Assembly: GCF_001006305.1 (NCBI RefSeq)
Contig: NZ_LBHJ01000020.1
Span: 558,001 to 622,000, forward strand
Direction: 5' to 3'
Source: Silvibacterium bohemicum
GTDB lineage: Bacteria; Acidobacteriota; Terriglobia; Terriglobales; Acidobacteriaceae
Length of the DNA stretch: 64,000 bases
Shown here: positions 18,359-26,784 of the stretch, piece by piece
Layout: each line of letters begins with the position of its first letter
Position numbering within the stretch: the first letter of the stretch is position 1
Program-made: the position numbers and the translations under genes
The notes under the pieces: generated by a model
Databases searched by the model: none
Seen by the model: only the letters and a program-made list of their open reading frames with translations
What the model was told of the DNA's origin: nothing

Positions 18359-19837
18359 ATGCCTCTGAAAACACTGTTTTTGAACCCACCCTCATTCGAG
18401 AATTTTGACGGCGGCGCGAGTTCGCGCTGGCCTGCGACGCGCGAAATCGAGTCCTATTGGTATCCGGTCTGGCTGGCTTATCCGGCTGGCATGCTGGAAG
18501 GCTCGCGCCTGCTGGACGCGCCTCCGCACCATGTCACCGCGCCGGAGACCATCGAGATTGCCAAGGGGTTCGATTTCCTGGTGCTTTTCACCAGCACCCC
18601 CGGTTGGACGGGCGATCAGAAGCTGGCCGAGGCGATCAAGAAGGCCAATCCGAATATTCGTGTGGCGTTCGTCGGACCGCCGGTCACCACGTCGCCGGAC
18701 CGCGCACTGAATGAGTGCCCGACCATCGACTTTGTCTGCCGCCGCGAGTTCGATTTCTCCGTGGTGGAGTTTGCCAACGGCAAGCCGCTGAATGAAATTC
18801 TCGGCATCAGCTATCGCCAGGACGGCAAGATCGTGCACAATCCCGACCGGCCGCAGGTGGAAGATCTGGACGCCATGCCGTGGGTCACAGACATCTATAA
18901 GCGCGACATGGACGTGACCAAGTACAACGTCCCGTTCCTGCTGCATCCTTATGTTTCGCTCTATTCGACGCGCGGCTGCCCGGCGCAGTGCACCTTCTGC
19001 CTTTGGCCGCAGACGCTCTCCGGCCACGCCTGGCGCAAGCGCTCGACCGATGATGTAGCGGCCGAAATGGCCCACGCCAAGAAGCTCTTCCCGCATGTGA
19101 AGGAATTCTTCTTCGACGACGACACCTTCAACATCCAGAAGGCGCGCACTGTCGAGCTCTGCGCGAAGCTCAAGCCGCTCGGACTCACCTGGTCCTGCAC
19201 CTCGCGCGTTACCACCGACCGCGAGACGCTGAAGGCCATGCGCGAGGCCGGCTGCCGGCTGCTGATCGTTGGCTACGAGTCGGGCGATCCGCAGATCCTC
19301 AAGAACATCAAGAAGGGCGCCACCGTCGAGCGCGCCCGCGACTTCACCAAGGACTGCCACGATCTCGGTCTCACCATCCATGGCGACTTCATTCTCGGCC
19401 TGCCCGGCGAGACCAAAGAATCGATCCGCAACACCATCAACTTCGCCAAGAGCCTGGACGTCGAGACCATTCAGGTTTCGATTGCCCACGCCTATCCGGG
19501 AACAGAATTCTACGACTTCGCCCGCGAGAATGGCTTCATCGTGAACGACGGCCAGATGGTCGACGACGAAGGCCACCAGCTGGCGCACATCGAGTATCCG
19601 GGACTGCCCAAGGAATACGTTCTGGAGATGGTGCATCGCTTCTACGACGAGTACTACTTCCGTCCCAAGGCAGCGGCGCGCGTAGTTTGGAAGGCCATCG
19701 TCAATCGCGATATTCCGAGACTTTATGCGGAGTCGAAGTCCTTCCTGAAGCTGCGTGCGCAACGAAACAGGGTTGTGAAGCAGGCCAAGTCGGATTCGAC
19801 AGCGAAGACCACAACGCCGGCCAACGCCGGAGTTTAG
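18359..19837 (+). CDS. hpnJ: Hopanoid biosynthesis radical SAM protein HpnJ
   Basis: HpnJ is required for the last step to bacteriohopanetetrol cyclitol ether, where a sugar ring is contracted. The 492 residues begin with the family N-terminus KTLFLNPPSFENFDGG and YPVWLAYPAG. A B12-binding-like domain comes next, then the radical SAM cluster Cys207-X3-Cys211-X2-Cys214 in RGCPAQCTFCLWPQ. The SAM-binding part holds EFFFDDDTF and FILGLPGE. The frame opens at 18233, but the homologous start is the ATG at 18359. The glycosyltransferase HpnI and deacetylase HpnK, which act just before it, are not adjacent. A stem-loop follows, then two EamA genes. Confidence 0.88.
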   Translation: MPLKTLFLNPPSFENFDGGASSRWPATREIESYWYPVWLAYPAGMLEGSRLLDAPPHHVTAPETIEIAKGFDFLVLFTSTPGWTGDQKLAEAIKKANPNIRVAFVGPPVTTSPDRALNECPTIDFVCRREFDFSVVEFANGKPLNEILGISYRQDGKIVHNPDRPQVEDLDAMPWVTDIYKRDMDVTKYNVPFLLHPYVSLYSTRGCPAQCTFCLWPQTLSGHAWRKRSTDDVAAEMAHAKKLFPHVKEFFFDDDTFNIQKARTVELCAKLKPLGLTWSCTSRVTTDRETLKAMREAGCRLLIVGYESGDPQILKNIKKGATVERARDFTKDCHDLGLTIHGDFILGLPGETKESIRNTINFAKSLDVETIQVSIAHAYPGTEFYDFARENGFIVNDGQMVDDEGHQLAHIEYPGLPKEYVLEMVHRFYDEYYFRPKAAARVVWKAIVNRDIPRLYAESKSFLKLRAQRNRVVKQAKSDSTAKTTTPANAGV

Positions 19838-19854
19838 TCCGCGATCAGTGATAC

Positions 19855-19883
19855 GAACGGCCAGCCATTCACGCTGGCCGTTC
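19855..19883 (+). terminator. Stem-loop after hpnJ, likely terminator or attenuator
   Basis: GAACGGCCAGC and its exact complement GCTGGCCGTTC form an 11-pair stem with a 7-base loop, followed by CTGTTTA. The U-tract is weak. It lies between hpnJ and the first EamA gene, whose ATG is only 17 bases further on. Confidence 0.65.
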
Positions 19884-19900
19884 CTGTTTATGAGCAGTAG

Positions 19901-20365
19901 ATGACCAAATCGACGATGACATTCCGGCGCTATGTGGTGCTAGGCGTGGTGGCCGTGACCGCTCCGCTTGGCGACACGCTGTTGAGCGCGGGGATGGAAA
20001 AGGTCGGGCCGGTTTCGCTGCACCATCTCTCCGCTCTTATCTACGCGATACAAACGCCGCAGATCCTGCTGGGCATCGTTCTCCTGATCGCCTTCTTCGC
20101 ATCGTATCTGGCTTCCCTCTCCTGGGCCGACCTCACCTATGTGCTGCCGGCGACCTCCATCGGCAATGTAATCGTCGCCTTGCTCGCGCGGTTCTGGCGG
20201 CATGAGCAGATCTCGCCGCTGCGCTGGCTGGGAATTCTGCTGATTACGGCTGCCGTCGGCTTTGTGGCACAGGGACCTTCGTACACCGAAGTCGAGGAGA
20301 AAAAGCCGGTTCCTTGCGAGATTTCGCCTGAGTCTGTCGGCACACCAACGAGGCAATCCTCATGA
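19901..20365 (+). CDS. Half-size EamA/SMR-like membrane protein (first of pair)
   Basis: This protein of 154 residues has four predicted membrane helices of the EamA (drug/metabolite transporter) half type. Examples are ILLGIVLLIAFFASYLASL and LGILLITAAVGFVAQG, with a loop PATSIGNVIVALLARFWRHEQ. The C-terminal 25 residues are polar. It overlaps the next gene by four bases (ATGA), so the two are translated together and probably form a heterodimer, as ArnE and ArnF do for a lipid-linked sugar. Its position behind hpnJ suggests transport of a polar hopanoid lipid. That role is inferred. Confidence 0.75.
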   Translation: MTKSTMTFRRYVVLGVVAVTAPLGDTLLSAGMEKVGPVSLHHLSALIYAIQTPQILLGIVLLIAFFASYLASLSWADLTYVLPATSIGNVIVALLARFWRHEQISPLRWLGILLITAAVGFVAQGPSYTEVEEKKPVPCEISPESVGTPTRQSS

Positions 20366-20748
20366 TTCAACATGGATGGGCGGACGCCGCCATGATCGGG
20401 GCTATCGTTGTCTTCGCCACCATCGGCGATGTGTTGATCGCAGCCGCCATGCGCGCCATCGGTGACCTGGATGACATCAAGGCTGCGCGCGGGCTAGGCG
20501 GAGCTATCCTCGCCGTGCTGGGCAGCGTGCGCTTCGTCTCCGGCGTCTTCTTCATGGCGCTCAGCTTCTTTTCGCTGCTCTTCGCGTTGAGCCACGCGGA
20601 TCTAAGCCTGATCGCGCCGGCTTCTGCATCGCTGACGTTTGTAACGAATGCGGTGGCGGCGAAGATCTTCCTCAAAGAAAATGTCGACCGGCGCCGCTGG
20701 ATTGCGGCGGTCTGCGTCTGCGCTGGCGTCATCCTGATGGCGCACTGA
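20362..20748 (+). CDS. Half-size EamA/SMR-like membrane protein (second of pair)
   Basis: The 128-residue product has four predicted helices. Its third and fourth helices carry the EamA hallmark LSHADLSLIAPASASLTFV, then KIFLKENVDRRRWIAAVCVC, the usual end of the fold where a conserved charged loop (KEN) precedes the last helix. Its ATG overlaps the upstream stop codon. Two half-size proteins of this kind make one antiparallel transporter. The next gene, 54 bases on, is an AhpD-like protein and may be separate. Confidence 0.77.
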   Translation: MIQHGWADAAMIGAIVVFATIGDVLIAAAMRAIGDLDDIKAARGLGGAILAVLGSVRFVSGVFFMALSFFSLLFALSHADLSLIAPASASLTFVTNAVAAKIFLKENVDRRRWIAAVCVCAGVILMAH

Positions 20749-20802
20749 AGCTACGCTCGTCAGGCTCGCGAATCTCGATCATTGCAATGGAGGATTACTC
20801 AA

Positions 20803-21210
20803 GTGGCTACCGTAAAGCTCTGGAGCGATGAGGAAGTCGCTGCCGTTCCAGCCGTAAAAGCTGTGTTCGACGATATCCGCGCCACCCGCAAGTCAGATTT
20901 TGTGAACAATTTCTGGCGTGCTCTCGCGAACCAGCCCGCTCTTCTCGAGCGAACTTGGTCGAGCGTCAAGCAGGTCATGATTGAGCCTGGCGTGCTCGAC
21001 CCGCTCACCAAAGAATTGATCTACATCGCGGTGTCTACGGCGAACAGCTGCAGTTATTGTGTTCACTCTCATACCGCCGCGGCGCGAGCCAAGGGCCTGT
21101 CCGGCGAGCAGTATGCGGAGTTCCTGGCTGTTATCGGTATGGCCGCGGAGACAAATACTCTAGCCAATTCCATGCAGATTCCTGTGGATCGTGAGTTCCT
21201 CCTCGGCTAA
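20803..21210 (+). CDS. AhpD-like carboxymuconolactone decarboxylase-family protein
   Basis: The protein of 135 residues carries the full AhpD signature E-X11-C-X2-C-X3-H: Glu in TKELIYIAV, then SCSYCVHSH. In AhpD these residues give lipoamide-linked peroxidase activity. The rest of the CMD fold is present. A GGAGG motif lies about 10 bases upstream of a GTG at 20803, which I chose over an in-frame TTG at 20782. A decarboxylase role is unlikely, because that group lacks the Cys pair. Its link to the neighbouring lipid genes is unknown. Confidence 0.82.
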   Translation: MATVKLWSDEEVAAVPAVKAVFDDIRATRKSDFVNNFWRALANQPALLERTWSSVKQVMIEPGVLDPLTKELIYIAVSTANSCSYCVHSHTAAARAKGLSGEQYAEFLAVIGMAAETNTLANSMQIPVDREFLLG

Positions 21211-21211
21211 G

Positions 21212-21250
21212 CGCGGCACTCGATTCGAAACAACCTCATCGAGTGCCGCG
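21212..21250. terminator. Stem-loop between converging genes, likely bidirectional terminator
   Basis: A 13-pair stem (CGCGGCACTCGAT with its exact complement) encloses a 13-base loop. It lies directly after the AhpD-like stop codon and just before the 3' end of the GH15 gene. No T-run follows. Confidence 0.6.
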
Positions 21251-21258
21251 GGAAGACC

Positions 21259-23118
21259 TCACCGCCACGGCGTGTTGTCTTTCCCCGACAAGGCGCGATC
21301 GAGATAGGAAGCTGCGCTGATCAGAGCGAGATGAGTGAAGGCCTGGGGAAAATTCCCGAGGTGCTCGCCGCTCGATCCCAACTGCTCGGAGTAAAGCCCG
21401 ACGTGGTTGGCGTAGCCAAGCATCTTGTCGAAGAGCAGCCGCGCTTTATCCACCTGGTGCGAGCGCGCGAGGCACTCGATGAACCAGAAGGAGCAGGCGG
21501 TGAAGCTGCCCTCGCCGCCACGCAGTCCATCCACCGGCGCATCGACGTTGTTGTAGCGATAGACCAGGCTGTCTTCGGTGAGATATTTCTCGATCGCATC
21601 CATTGTTGAAAGCCAGCGGTGATCTGTGGGACTGATGAAACGCATCAGCGGCATCAGCAGCACCGACGCATCGACCGCTTTGCCGCCCTTGAACTGCACG
21701 AACGATTGCAGATCCTCATTCCAGAAGTTGGTGTGAATGTCGTTGTAGATGGTGTCGCGAATCTCCCGCCATTTCTCCACCGGCGCGGCCAGCGATCGTT
21801 TTTCGGAGAGCCGGATCATGCGGTCGAAAGCGACCCAGCACATCAGGCGCGAGTGCAGAAATTCGCGCGCTCCTCCGCGAACCTCCCAGATGCCTTCATC
21901 CGCTCGCTGCCAGTTTTCGGCCAGCCAGCCGAGAACTCTCTGCATGTTCTGCCAGCCGCGATAGGAGATGCCGTCGCCATACTTGTTCGCGAGATACACA
22001 GCGTCCATCAGCTCGCCATAGATATCGAGCTGCAGCTGCTGATACGCCGCGTTGCCGATGCGCACCGGTTTCGAATTTTTGTAACCGCACAGCGAATCGA
22101 GAATCTCCTCTTCGAGCTCCTGCCGCCCATCCGGGTGATACATCACCTGCAGCGGTCCTCGCTGCGCATCGTCGTGGAGACGGTCTCGTATCCAATGCGT
22201 GAAGCTGCGCGCCTCTTCGACGAAACCGAGGCGCATAAAGGCGTACAGGCTAAACGACGAGTCTCGCAGCCAGGTATAGCGATAGTCCCAATTGCGCTCG
22301 CCGCCCACGCGCTCCGGAAGACCGAAGGTGGGCGCCGCGATCAAGGAGCCGTATTCGACGCTGCACATGAGTTTCAGGATTAGCGCAGAGCGGTTGACCA
22401 TCTCGCGCCAGCGGCCTGTATAGTTCGAGCGCGCAATCCACTTTCGCCAATAGCGGGCGGTCTCCTCAAAGCGCATGTTTACGCTGTCGGCATCCAGGCT
22501 CGCCGGCCCCGTCTTCTCTTCTTCGTCCACCTGGCCAAAGGCCAACATGGCGGTCTCGCCGGCATTCAGAGTGAAGGAAGCAACCGCATCGCTGCCATCG
22601 AGCTGCATCGGGAAGGTCGCATGCAGCGCCATATTCGAACATCCCGCCGATTCCGGCACAAAACAGATGCCGCCCTTTTCCAGATGAGCCGTGTGCGCGG
22701 ATCGAGCATAGTTAAAGCGCGGTGCGCAGCGCATCTCGAACGCAACCTGCCCCTTGATGACACGAAGCATGCGCACGATGTGATGCCCGTAAGGATGCTT
22801 GTCTTTTGTTTCCACCACCGGCATGAAGTCGGTGAGTTCGGCGACGCCATCCTCGGAAAGAAAACGGGTGAGCAGGATGTTCGTTTCCGGCAAGTAGAGC
22901 TGCTTGATGCGCATGCCATCTTTGACCGGCGCCAGGCGAAGCGAGCCTCCGCGGTCGGGGTCAAGCAGAGCAGCGAAGACGGTGGGTGAATCGAAATTCG
23001 GGAAGCAGAGAAAGTCGATGCTTCCCTCGACGCTCACCAGGGCGACGGAGCGCATGTTGCCGATGACGCCATAATTTTCAATGGGCTGAAAGCGCGAGTC
23101 CTGCTCGGTCTCTGACAT
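21259..23118 (-). CDS. Glycoside hydrolase family 15 (glucoamylase or trehalase type)
   Basis: This enzyme of 619 residues has the N-terminal beta-sandwich typical of GH15 (YGVIGNMRSVALVSVEGSIDFLCFPNFDSP). The (alpha/alpha)6 barrel has GGERNWDYRYTWLRDSSFSL for the catalytic acid region and FTACSFWFIECLARS for the catalytic base Glu. Bacterial members of this form without a secretion signal include trehalases and cytosolic glucoamylases, and sequence alone does not separate them. No signal peptide is seen. It lies downstream of the hopanoid run on the same strand but 343 bases away, so it is probably a separate unit. Confidence 0.9.
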   Translation of the reverse strand: MSETEQDSRFQPIENYGVIGNMRSVALVSVEGSIDFLCFPNFDSPTVFAALLDPDRGGSLRLAPVKDGMRIKQLYLPETNILLTRFLSEDGVAELTDFMPVVETKDKHPYGHHIVRMLRVIKGQVAFEMRCAPRFNYARSAHTAHLEKGGICFVPESAGCSNMALHATFPMQLDGSDAVASFTLNAGETAMLAFGQVDEEEKTGPASLDADSVNMRFEETARYWRKWIARSNYTGRWREMVNRSALILKLMCSVEYGSLIAAPTFGLPERVGGERNWDYRYTWLRDSSFSLYAFMRLGFVEEARSFTHWIRDRLHDDAQRGPLQVMYHPDGRQELEEEILDSLCGYKNSKPVRIGNAAYQQLQLDIYGELMDAVYLANKYGDGISYRGWQNMQRVLGWLAENWQRADEGIWEVRGGAREFLHSRLMCWVAFDRMIRLSEKRSLAAPVEKWREIRDTIYNDIHTNFWNEDLQSFVQFKGGKAVDASVLLMPLMRFISPTDHRWLSTMDAIEKYLTEDSLVYRYNNVDAPVDGLRGGEGSFTACSFWFIECLARSHQVDKARLLFDKMLGYANHVGLYSEQLGSSGEHLGNFPQAFTHLALISAASYLDRALSGKDNTPWR

Positions 23119-23230
23119 GTCACCGGGTTAGATGTGCCGGACGAGGAAAGGTTGATCGCCGAAAAAGATGTTTCCGACCGCATCGATTCAGGAAGTGGAA
23201 TGTATCCCGGAGCTGAAGTCATCCTTATAA

Positions 23231-23310
23231 GCTCAAAGCGGCACGACTGGAGTCGTGCCCTGATACGAGCCATTCGTGATATGGCTTCGCTCCGCTGGCA
23301 TGATTTTTTA
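23231..23310. repeat. Interspersed palindromic element, family B
   Basis: The core hairpin is GGCACGACT-GG-AGTCGTGCC (23240-23259), a perfect nine-pair stem. CTGATACGAGCCATTCGTGA and a GCTTCGCTCCGC stretch follow. The hairpin has the same type of stem as the family A element but a different sequence. Confidence 0.55.
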
Positions 23311-23362
23311 AATTCAAAATGCGGGCGCAAACACAAGATTGATGATCGTACAGGCAAACTAC

Positions 23363-23400
23363 AGGTCCTTCGACTCGCTTCGCTCGCTCAGGATGACAAC
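23363..23400. repeat. Interspersed element, family C
   Basis: It runs from AGGTCCTTCGACTCGC to CTCAGGATGACA and matches the 4228-4271 copy in layout: a TCCYTC start, a CGCTT centre and a GGATGACA end. Confidence 0.55.
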
Positions 23401-23461
23401 TTCCGAGAGGGAGTTTGAGTATCGGACAAAACCATACAGCCTCCAGCGGGGAAACCGTGGC

Positions 23462-24388
23462 TCAGCTACCCCTGATGCGATTGAAGAACGATTGCGCCAT
23501 GCCGCAGGCCAGTATCGACAATTTCTTTGCCGTCGAGACCTGGACGCGCTTCGCGAAGACCTCGTAATTGTGCCGCTCGATCTCCTTGAGCAGGCAGTGG
23601 TAGATCGAGATCAGCACCCAAAGCGCGGGACGGGCATCGGCCGAGATAAGCGGCAACAGCGCGCGGCCGGATTCGTAATAGTGTTCGGCACGTTTTGCCT
23701 CCATCTCCAGCAGTTCACGCGGATTCAGCGTGAGATGGCCCTTACCCTGCGCCAACTTGCTTAGATCCTGTATAGAGACGGAGTGGCTCTCGAGATCTTC
23801 CAGAGGAAGATAGACTCTTCCTCGCTCCAGATCCTCGCGCACATCGCGGAGGATATTGGTGAGCTGGAAGGCGATGCCAGTCTCTTCGGCGAGCTTCTCC
23901 GCGCCGGGATCGGTATAGCCGAAGATGCGGATGCAGACCAGTCCCACGACCGAAGCCACCAGGTAGCAGTAACGATAGAGATCGTCGAAGGTCTCATAGG
24001 TGTCGTACTGCAGAGGATGAACGGAGTCTGGCTGATCGCGATGCAGATCCATGGCTGTACCTTGAACCAGCTGATCGAGGAGCTGCGATGAAATCTGAAA
24101 GCGGGCCTGCGCATCGGCGAGCGCGATGAAGACAGGATCGGCTGTCGGCTCACCTTGTGAAGCGTGGTGCCACGCATCGATCCAGGCGGCCATGCGATCG
24201 CGGCGCTCCGCTATGGGGAGCGATTCGTCGTCGGAGAGGTCGTCGGCGTGGCGCATGAAGGCATACACCGCGCAGATTGCGTCGCGCTTGGCGCGAGGCA
24301 ACGCGACGAAGGAGTAGTAGAAATTCTTGGCTTCGCGCCGGGCAATCTCTCGACAGGCCCGATACGCGTCTTCGACGGAAGGATTCAC
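23462..24388 (-). CDS. hpnD: Squalene/phytoene synthase family, HpnD-like presqualene diphosphate synthase
   Basis: Enzymes of this family join two farnesyl or geranylgeranyl diphosphates head to head. HpnD makes presqualene diphosphate for hopanoids. The first Asp-rich motif is in MRHADDLSDDES, the second in ILRDVREDLERGRVYLP, and YCYLVASVVGLVCIRIFG lines the active site. It has 308 residues and starts at GTG. Its position downstream of hpnA, hpnG and two dehydrogenases favours HpnD over phytoene synthase. HpnC and HpnE are not seen in this window, so I cannot exclude a carotenoid role by context alone. Confidence 0.72.
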   Translation of the reverse strand: MNPSVEDAYRACREIARREAKNFYYSFVALPRAKRDAICAVYAFMRHADDLSDDESLPIAERRDRMAAWIDAWHHASQGEPTADPVFIALADAQARFQISSQLLDQLVQGTAMDLHRDQPDSVHPLQYDTYETFDDLYRYCYLVASVVGLVCIRIFGYTDPGAEKLAEETGIAFQLTNILRDVREDLERGRVYLPLEDLESHSVSIQDLSKLAQGKGHLTLNPRELLEMEAKRAEHYYESGRALLPLISADARPALWVLISIYHCLLKEIERHNYEVFAKRVQVSTAKKLSILACGMAQSFFNRIRGS

Positions 24389-24526
24389 GCGGCCGATCTT
24401 CCCGCTGCTGTCGCCAGCTTCCCTCCCAGAAATTTCTCTGTGTGAGCGTGCCGCGACCGCGCGGTCGAATCCTGTTTCATGGTATCTGTAACCGTTTCTG
24501 GGCTCATTTATTCCTACGGATGATTC

Positions 24527-25585
24527 CTACGGGATGATCGCGGTCTTGATGTCGCCCAGCCCGTCCTGCCGCGAGCGGTTCATAAGTCCGCGCAGAACGC
24601 CATCGAGGTCGGCCAGCGGCGCACGGCCGGTGATGGTCTCACGGCAATTGAATTTACCGCTGCTGATCAGCTCGAAGGCGCGGCGCGCCGTTCCCGGCGT
24701 GTGATGGAAGCTGGCCTTGAGCGTGATGTCGTGATAGTGCAGCCGGTTGGTATCGAGCTCGACTTTGGTGCCGGCTGCGGGGCCGCCGAAGAAGTTCACC
24801 GTCCCGCCCTTGCGCACCATCTCCACCGCCCACTGCCAGGTTTCGGGAACGGCTACGGCCTCGATGGCGATGTCGACGCCGCGGCCTTCGGGAGTGAGTG
24901 CGCGCACCGCTTCAATCGGATCGTCGACGGCGACGGTCTGCACCACATGCTCGGCGCCAAAGGTGCGGGCGGCTTCAATCTGCTCATCGTGCTTCACTAC
25001 GGCGATCACGCGCATGCCCGCCAGCTGCGCCGCGTGCATGAACATCAGCCCGATGGGTCCGGCGCCGATCACGGCGAGCAGGTCTCCGGGCTGCGCATTG
25101 CTCTCTTCCAATCCGCGCAGGACGCAGGCCAGCGGCTCGGTGAGGGCGGCATATTCGAAGGGAAGCTCGTCGGGAATGAGCAGCGTGTTCTTGGCAACGA
25201 TGCGCGCCGGAATGCGCAGGAACTCGGCGTAGGCTCCGTTATTGAAGAGCAGATCGTCGCAGAGATTCTGCTGACCGCGCAGGCAGAAGTAGCAGGCGTC
25301 GCAGGGAGCCGAGTTCAGCGCGACGACGCGGTCGCCGGGCTTGAAGCAGGTCACTCCCGCGCCAACCTCATGCACCGTTCCGGCCAGCTCGTGGCCAAAG
25401 GGGATTGGCGGCTGCAGCATCTTGGCGTGATAGCCGCGGCGATAGACCTTCACGTCCGTGCCGCAGGTGAGTGCGGCGTGTACACGGACGACAATTTCGC
25501 CCTCATCCGCCCGGGGTATGGGCAGGCGCTCGATGCGCAAATCCTCGCGTCCATAAAGGACCGCGGCTTTCATCTCCGGGGCCAT
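24527..25585 (-). CDS. Zinc-dependent alcohol dehydrogenase (MDR family), second of tandem pair
   Basis: An enzyme of 352 residues. The catalytic zinc ligands are visible in LTCGTDVKVYRRG and PFGHELAGTVHEVG. The structural zinc site is in APCDACYFCLRGQQNLC. The Rossmann motif is VIGAGPIGLMFMHAAQLAGM. The closest functional types are sorbitol, threonine and sugar-alcohol dehydrogenases. The substrate cannot be read off. It lies 78 bases downstream of the other dehydrogenase and upstream of hpnD, all on one strand, so it is likely in the hopanoid transcription unit. Confidence 0.87.
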   Translation of the reverse strand: MAPEMKAAVLYGREDLRIERLPIPRADEGEIVVRVHAALTCGTDVKVYRRGYHAKMLQPPIPFGHELAGTVHEVGAGVTCFKPGDRVVALNSAPCDACYFCLRGQQNLCDDLLFNNGAYAEFLRIPARIVAKNTLLIPDELPFEYAALTEPLACVLRGLEESNAQPGDLLAVIGAGPIGLMFMHAAQLAGMRVIAVVKHDEQIEAARTFGAEHVVQTVAVDDPIEAVRALTPEGRGVDIAIEAVAVPETWQWAVEMVRKGGTVNFFGGPAAGTKVELDTNRLHYHDITLKASFHHTPGTARRAFELISSGKFNCRETITGRAPLADLDGVLRGLMNRSRQDGLGDIKTAIIP

Positions 25586-25663
25586 CTGTCGTCTTTCGTA
25601 CTCGTATCTATTTTCTCAGAGTTGCGGCATTCCGCGCCGGGCGTTCTGTTCTGGGGATGGGAA

Positions 25664-26770
25664 TTAAGGCTCGATAAAAATTTTCATAGATCCAGCCGTG
25701 GGGTGGGAGGCGACATCGATCGCCTCAACTGCGTTCTCCAGGGAAAAACGGTGCGAAATCAAGCGAGTGAGGTCGAAACCATCATGATAGCCCTCAAAGA
25801 CCAACTTCGCTCCCTCCTCCTGAATTTCAACCGAGGCGCTGTAGGAGCCGAGCAGGGATTTCTCGTCCATACAGATGGCGGCCGGGTCGACCATAGCATC
25901 GCCATGTTGGGTTTGCGCAAAAAGCAGGACACGTCCGCCGGGCCGCGCCGCGTCCATGGCGGTTTTGATGAGGGCGTCCACGCCCACGGCAAGGATGACG
26001 GCATCGGCGCCGCGGCCTTCGCTGGCCGCGCGGGTAGCCGCGATCACATCCGACTGCCCCGAGAGGATGGGATGCTTCAGGCCATAGGTTGCGGCGACAG
26101 CGTGGCGCTCGGCATAGAGGTCGGACGTCAGGACCTTGGCCCCGGTCCGTGCAGCCAGCGCGGCGAGCAGGATGCCGATGGGTCCCTGGCCGATCACGAG
26201 AACCGTTTCGTCCGGCGCAAGTGACAGATTTTTTATGGCCTTATAGCAGGTGTTGACGGGCTCCACGAACGCCGCCTGCTCGAAAGGAACGCCATCGGGA
26301 ATCTTGAGGAGGCCGCCCTCGACGATCCAGTCCATGACCCGCACATACTCGGCAAAACCGCCGCCGGAGGGCTCGAAACCTGCGGCGCATCCGACCTTTT
26401 TATAGACCGGGCACTGCGCGAAGGTTTTTTTGCGGCAGTAATAGCAATGGCCGCAGGGGATGTGGTGGAAGACCATCACGCGGTCGCCGACGGCGAAGTT
26501 TCGCACGCCCTCACCTACCGCGGCGATGGTTCCGGCCGTCTCATGGCCGAAGATGCGCGGCGCGGAGTGGGAGCCGGTGTGGATCTTCTTGAGGTCGGTT
26601 CCACAAACGCCGCAGGCGGCGACGCGGATCAGGACTTCGCCCCGTCCGATCTCGGGCACGGGAACCGTTTCTACGCGCACGTCATTCACGCCGCGGTATA
26701 CGGCCGCGCGCATGGTTGCGGGGATTTTCTCCTGCCCCGCCGAATACTTTACTGCTGAAACTGTCGCCAT
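25664..26770 (-). CDS. Zinc-dependent alcohol dehydrogenase (MDR family), adjacent to hpnG
   Basis: This product of 368 residues has the zinc ligands in CGVCGTDLKKIHTGSHSAPR and IFGHETAG, the structural Cys set in HIPCGHCYYCRKKTFAQC, and the nucleotide motif VIGQGPIGILLAALAARTGA. It resembles threonine/sorbitol dehydrogenases. The ATG at 26770 follows the hpnG stop by 14 bases, with AAAGAG as the ribosome-binding site, so the two are coupled. HpnG releases ribosylhopane, an aldose. An MDR enzyme next to it could reduce that aldehyde form to bacteriohopanetetrol. This is inference from position and chemistry. Confidence 0.87.
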   Translation of the reverse strand: MATVSAVKYSAGQEKIPATMRAAVYRGVNDVRVETVPVPEIGRGEVLIRVAACGVCGTDLKKIHTGSHSAPRIFGHETAGTIAAVGEGVRNFAVGDRVMVFHHIPCGHCYYCRKKTFAQCPVYKKVGCAAGFEPSGGGFAEYVRVMDWIVEGGLLKIPDGVPFEQAAFVEPVNTCYKAIKNLSLAPDETVLVIGQGPIGILLAALAARTGAKVLTSDLYAERHAVAATYGLKHPILSGQSDVIAATRAASEGRGADAVILAVGVDALIKTAMDAARPGGRVLLFAQTQHGDAMVDPAAICMDEKSLLGSYSASVEIQEEGAKLVFEGYHDGFDLTRLISHRFSLENAVEAIDVASHPTAGSMKIFIEP

Positions 26771-26784
26771 AAATGCTCTTTAGA

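Larger units (their letters stand above)
23119..23461. other. Gene-free stretch with interspersed repeats
   Basis: No convincing gene lies here. Short ORFs cover it, but none has a family resemblance. It holds the palindromic element at 23231-23310 and the family C element at 23363-23400. Its left part must contain the leader of the GH15 gene. Confidence 0.6.

Noticed and set aside
18392-19762. 456-residue minus-strand ORF
   Set aside because: It is antisense to hpnJ, whose radical SAM motif and family start are clear on the plus strand.
23462-24388. Phytoene synthase of a carotenoid cluster
   Set aside because: No desaturase, cyclase or ketolase gene is near. The hpn neighbours favour a hopanoid role, though the enzyme family itself does not exclude it.
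24701-26224. 507-residue plus-strand ORF
   Set aside because: It spans both alcohol dehydrogenase genes in antisense and has no motif. The two dehydrogenases are secure.
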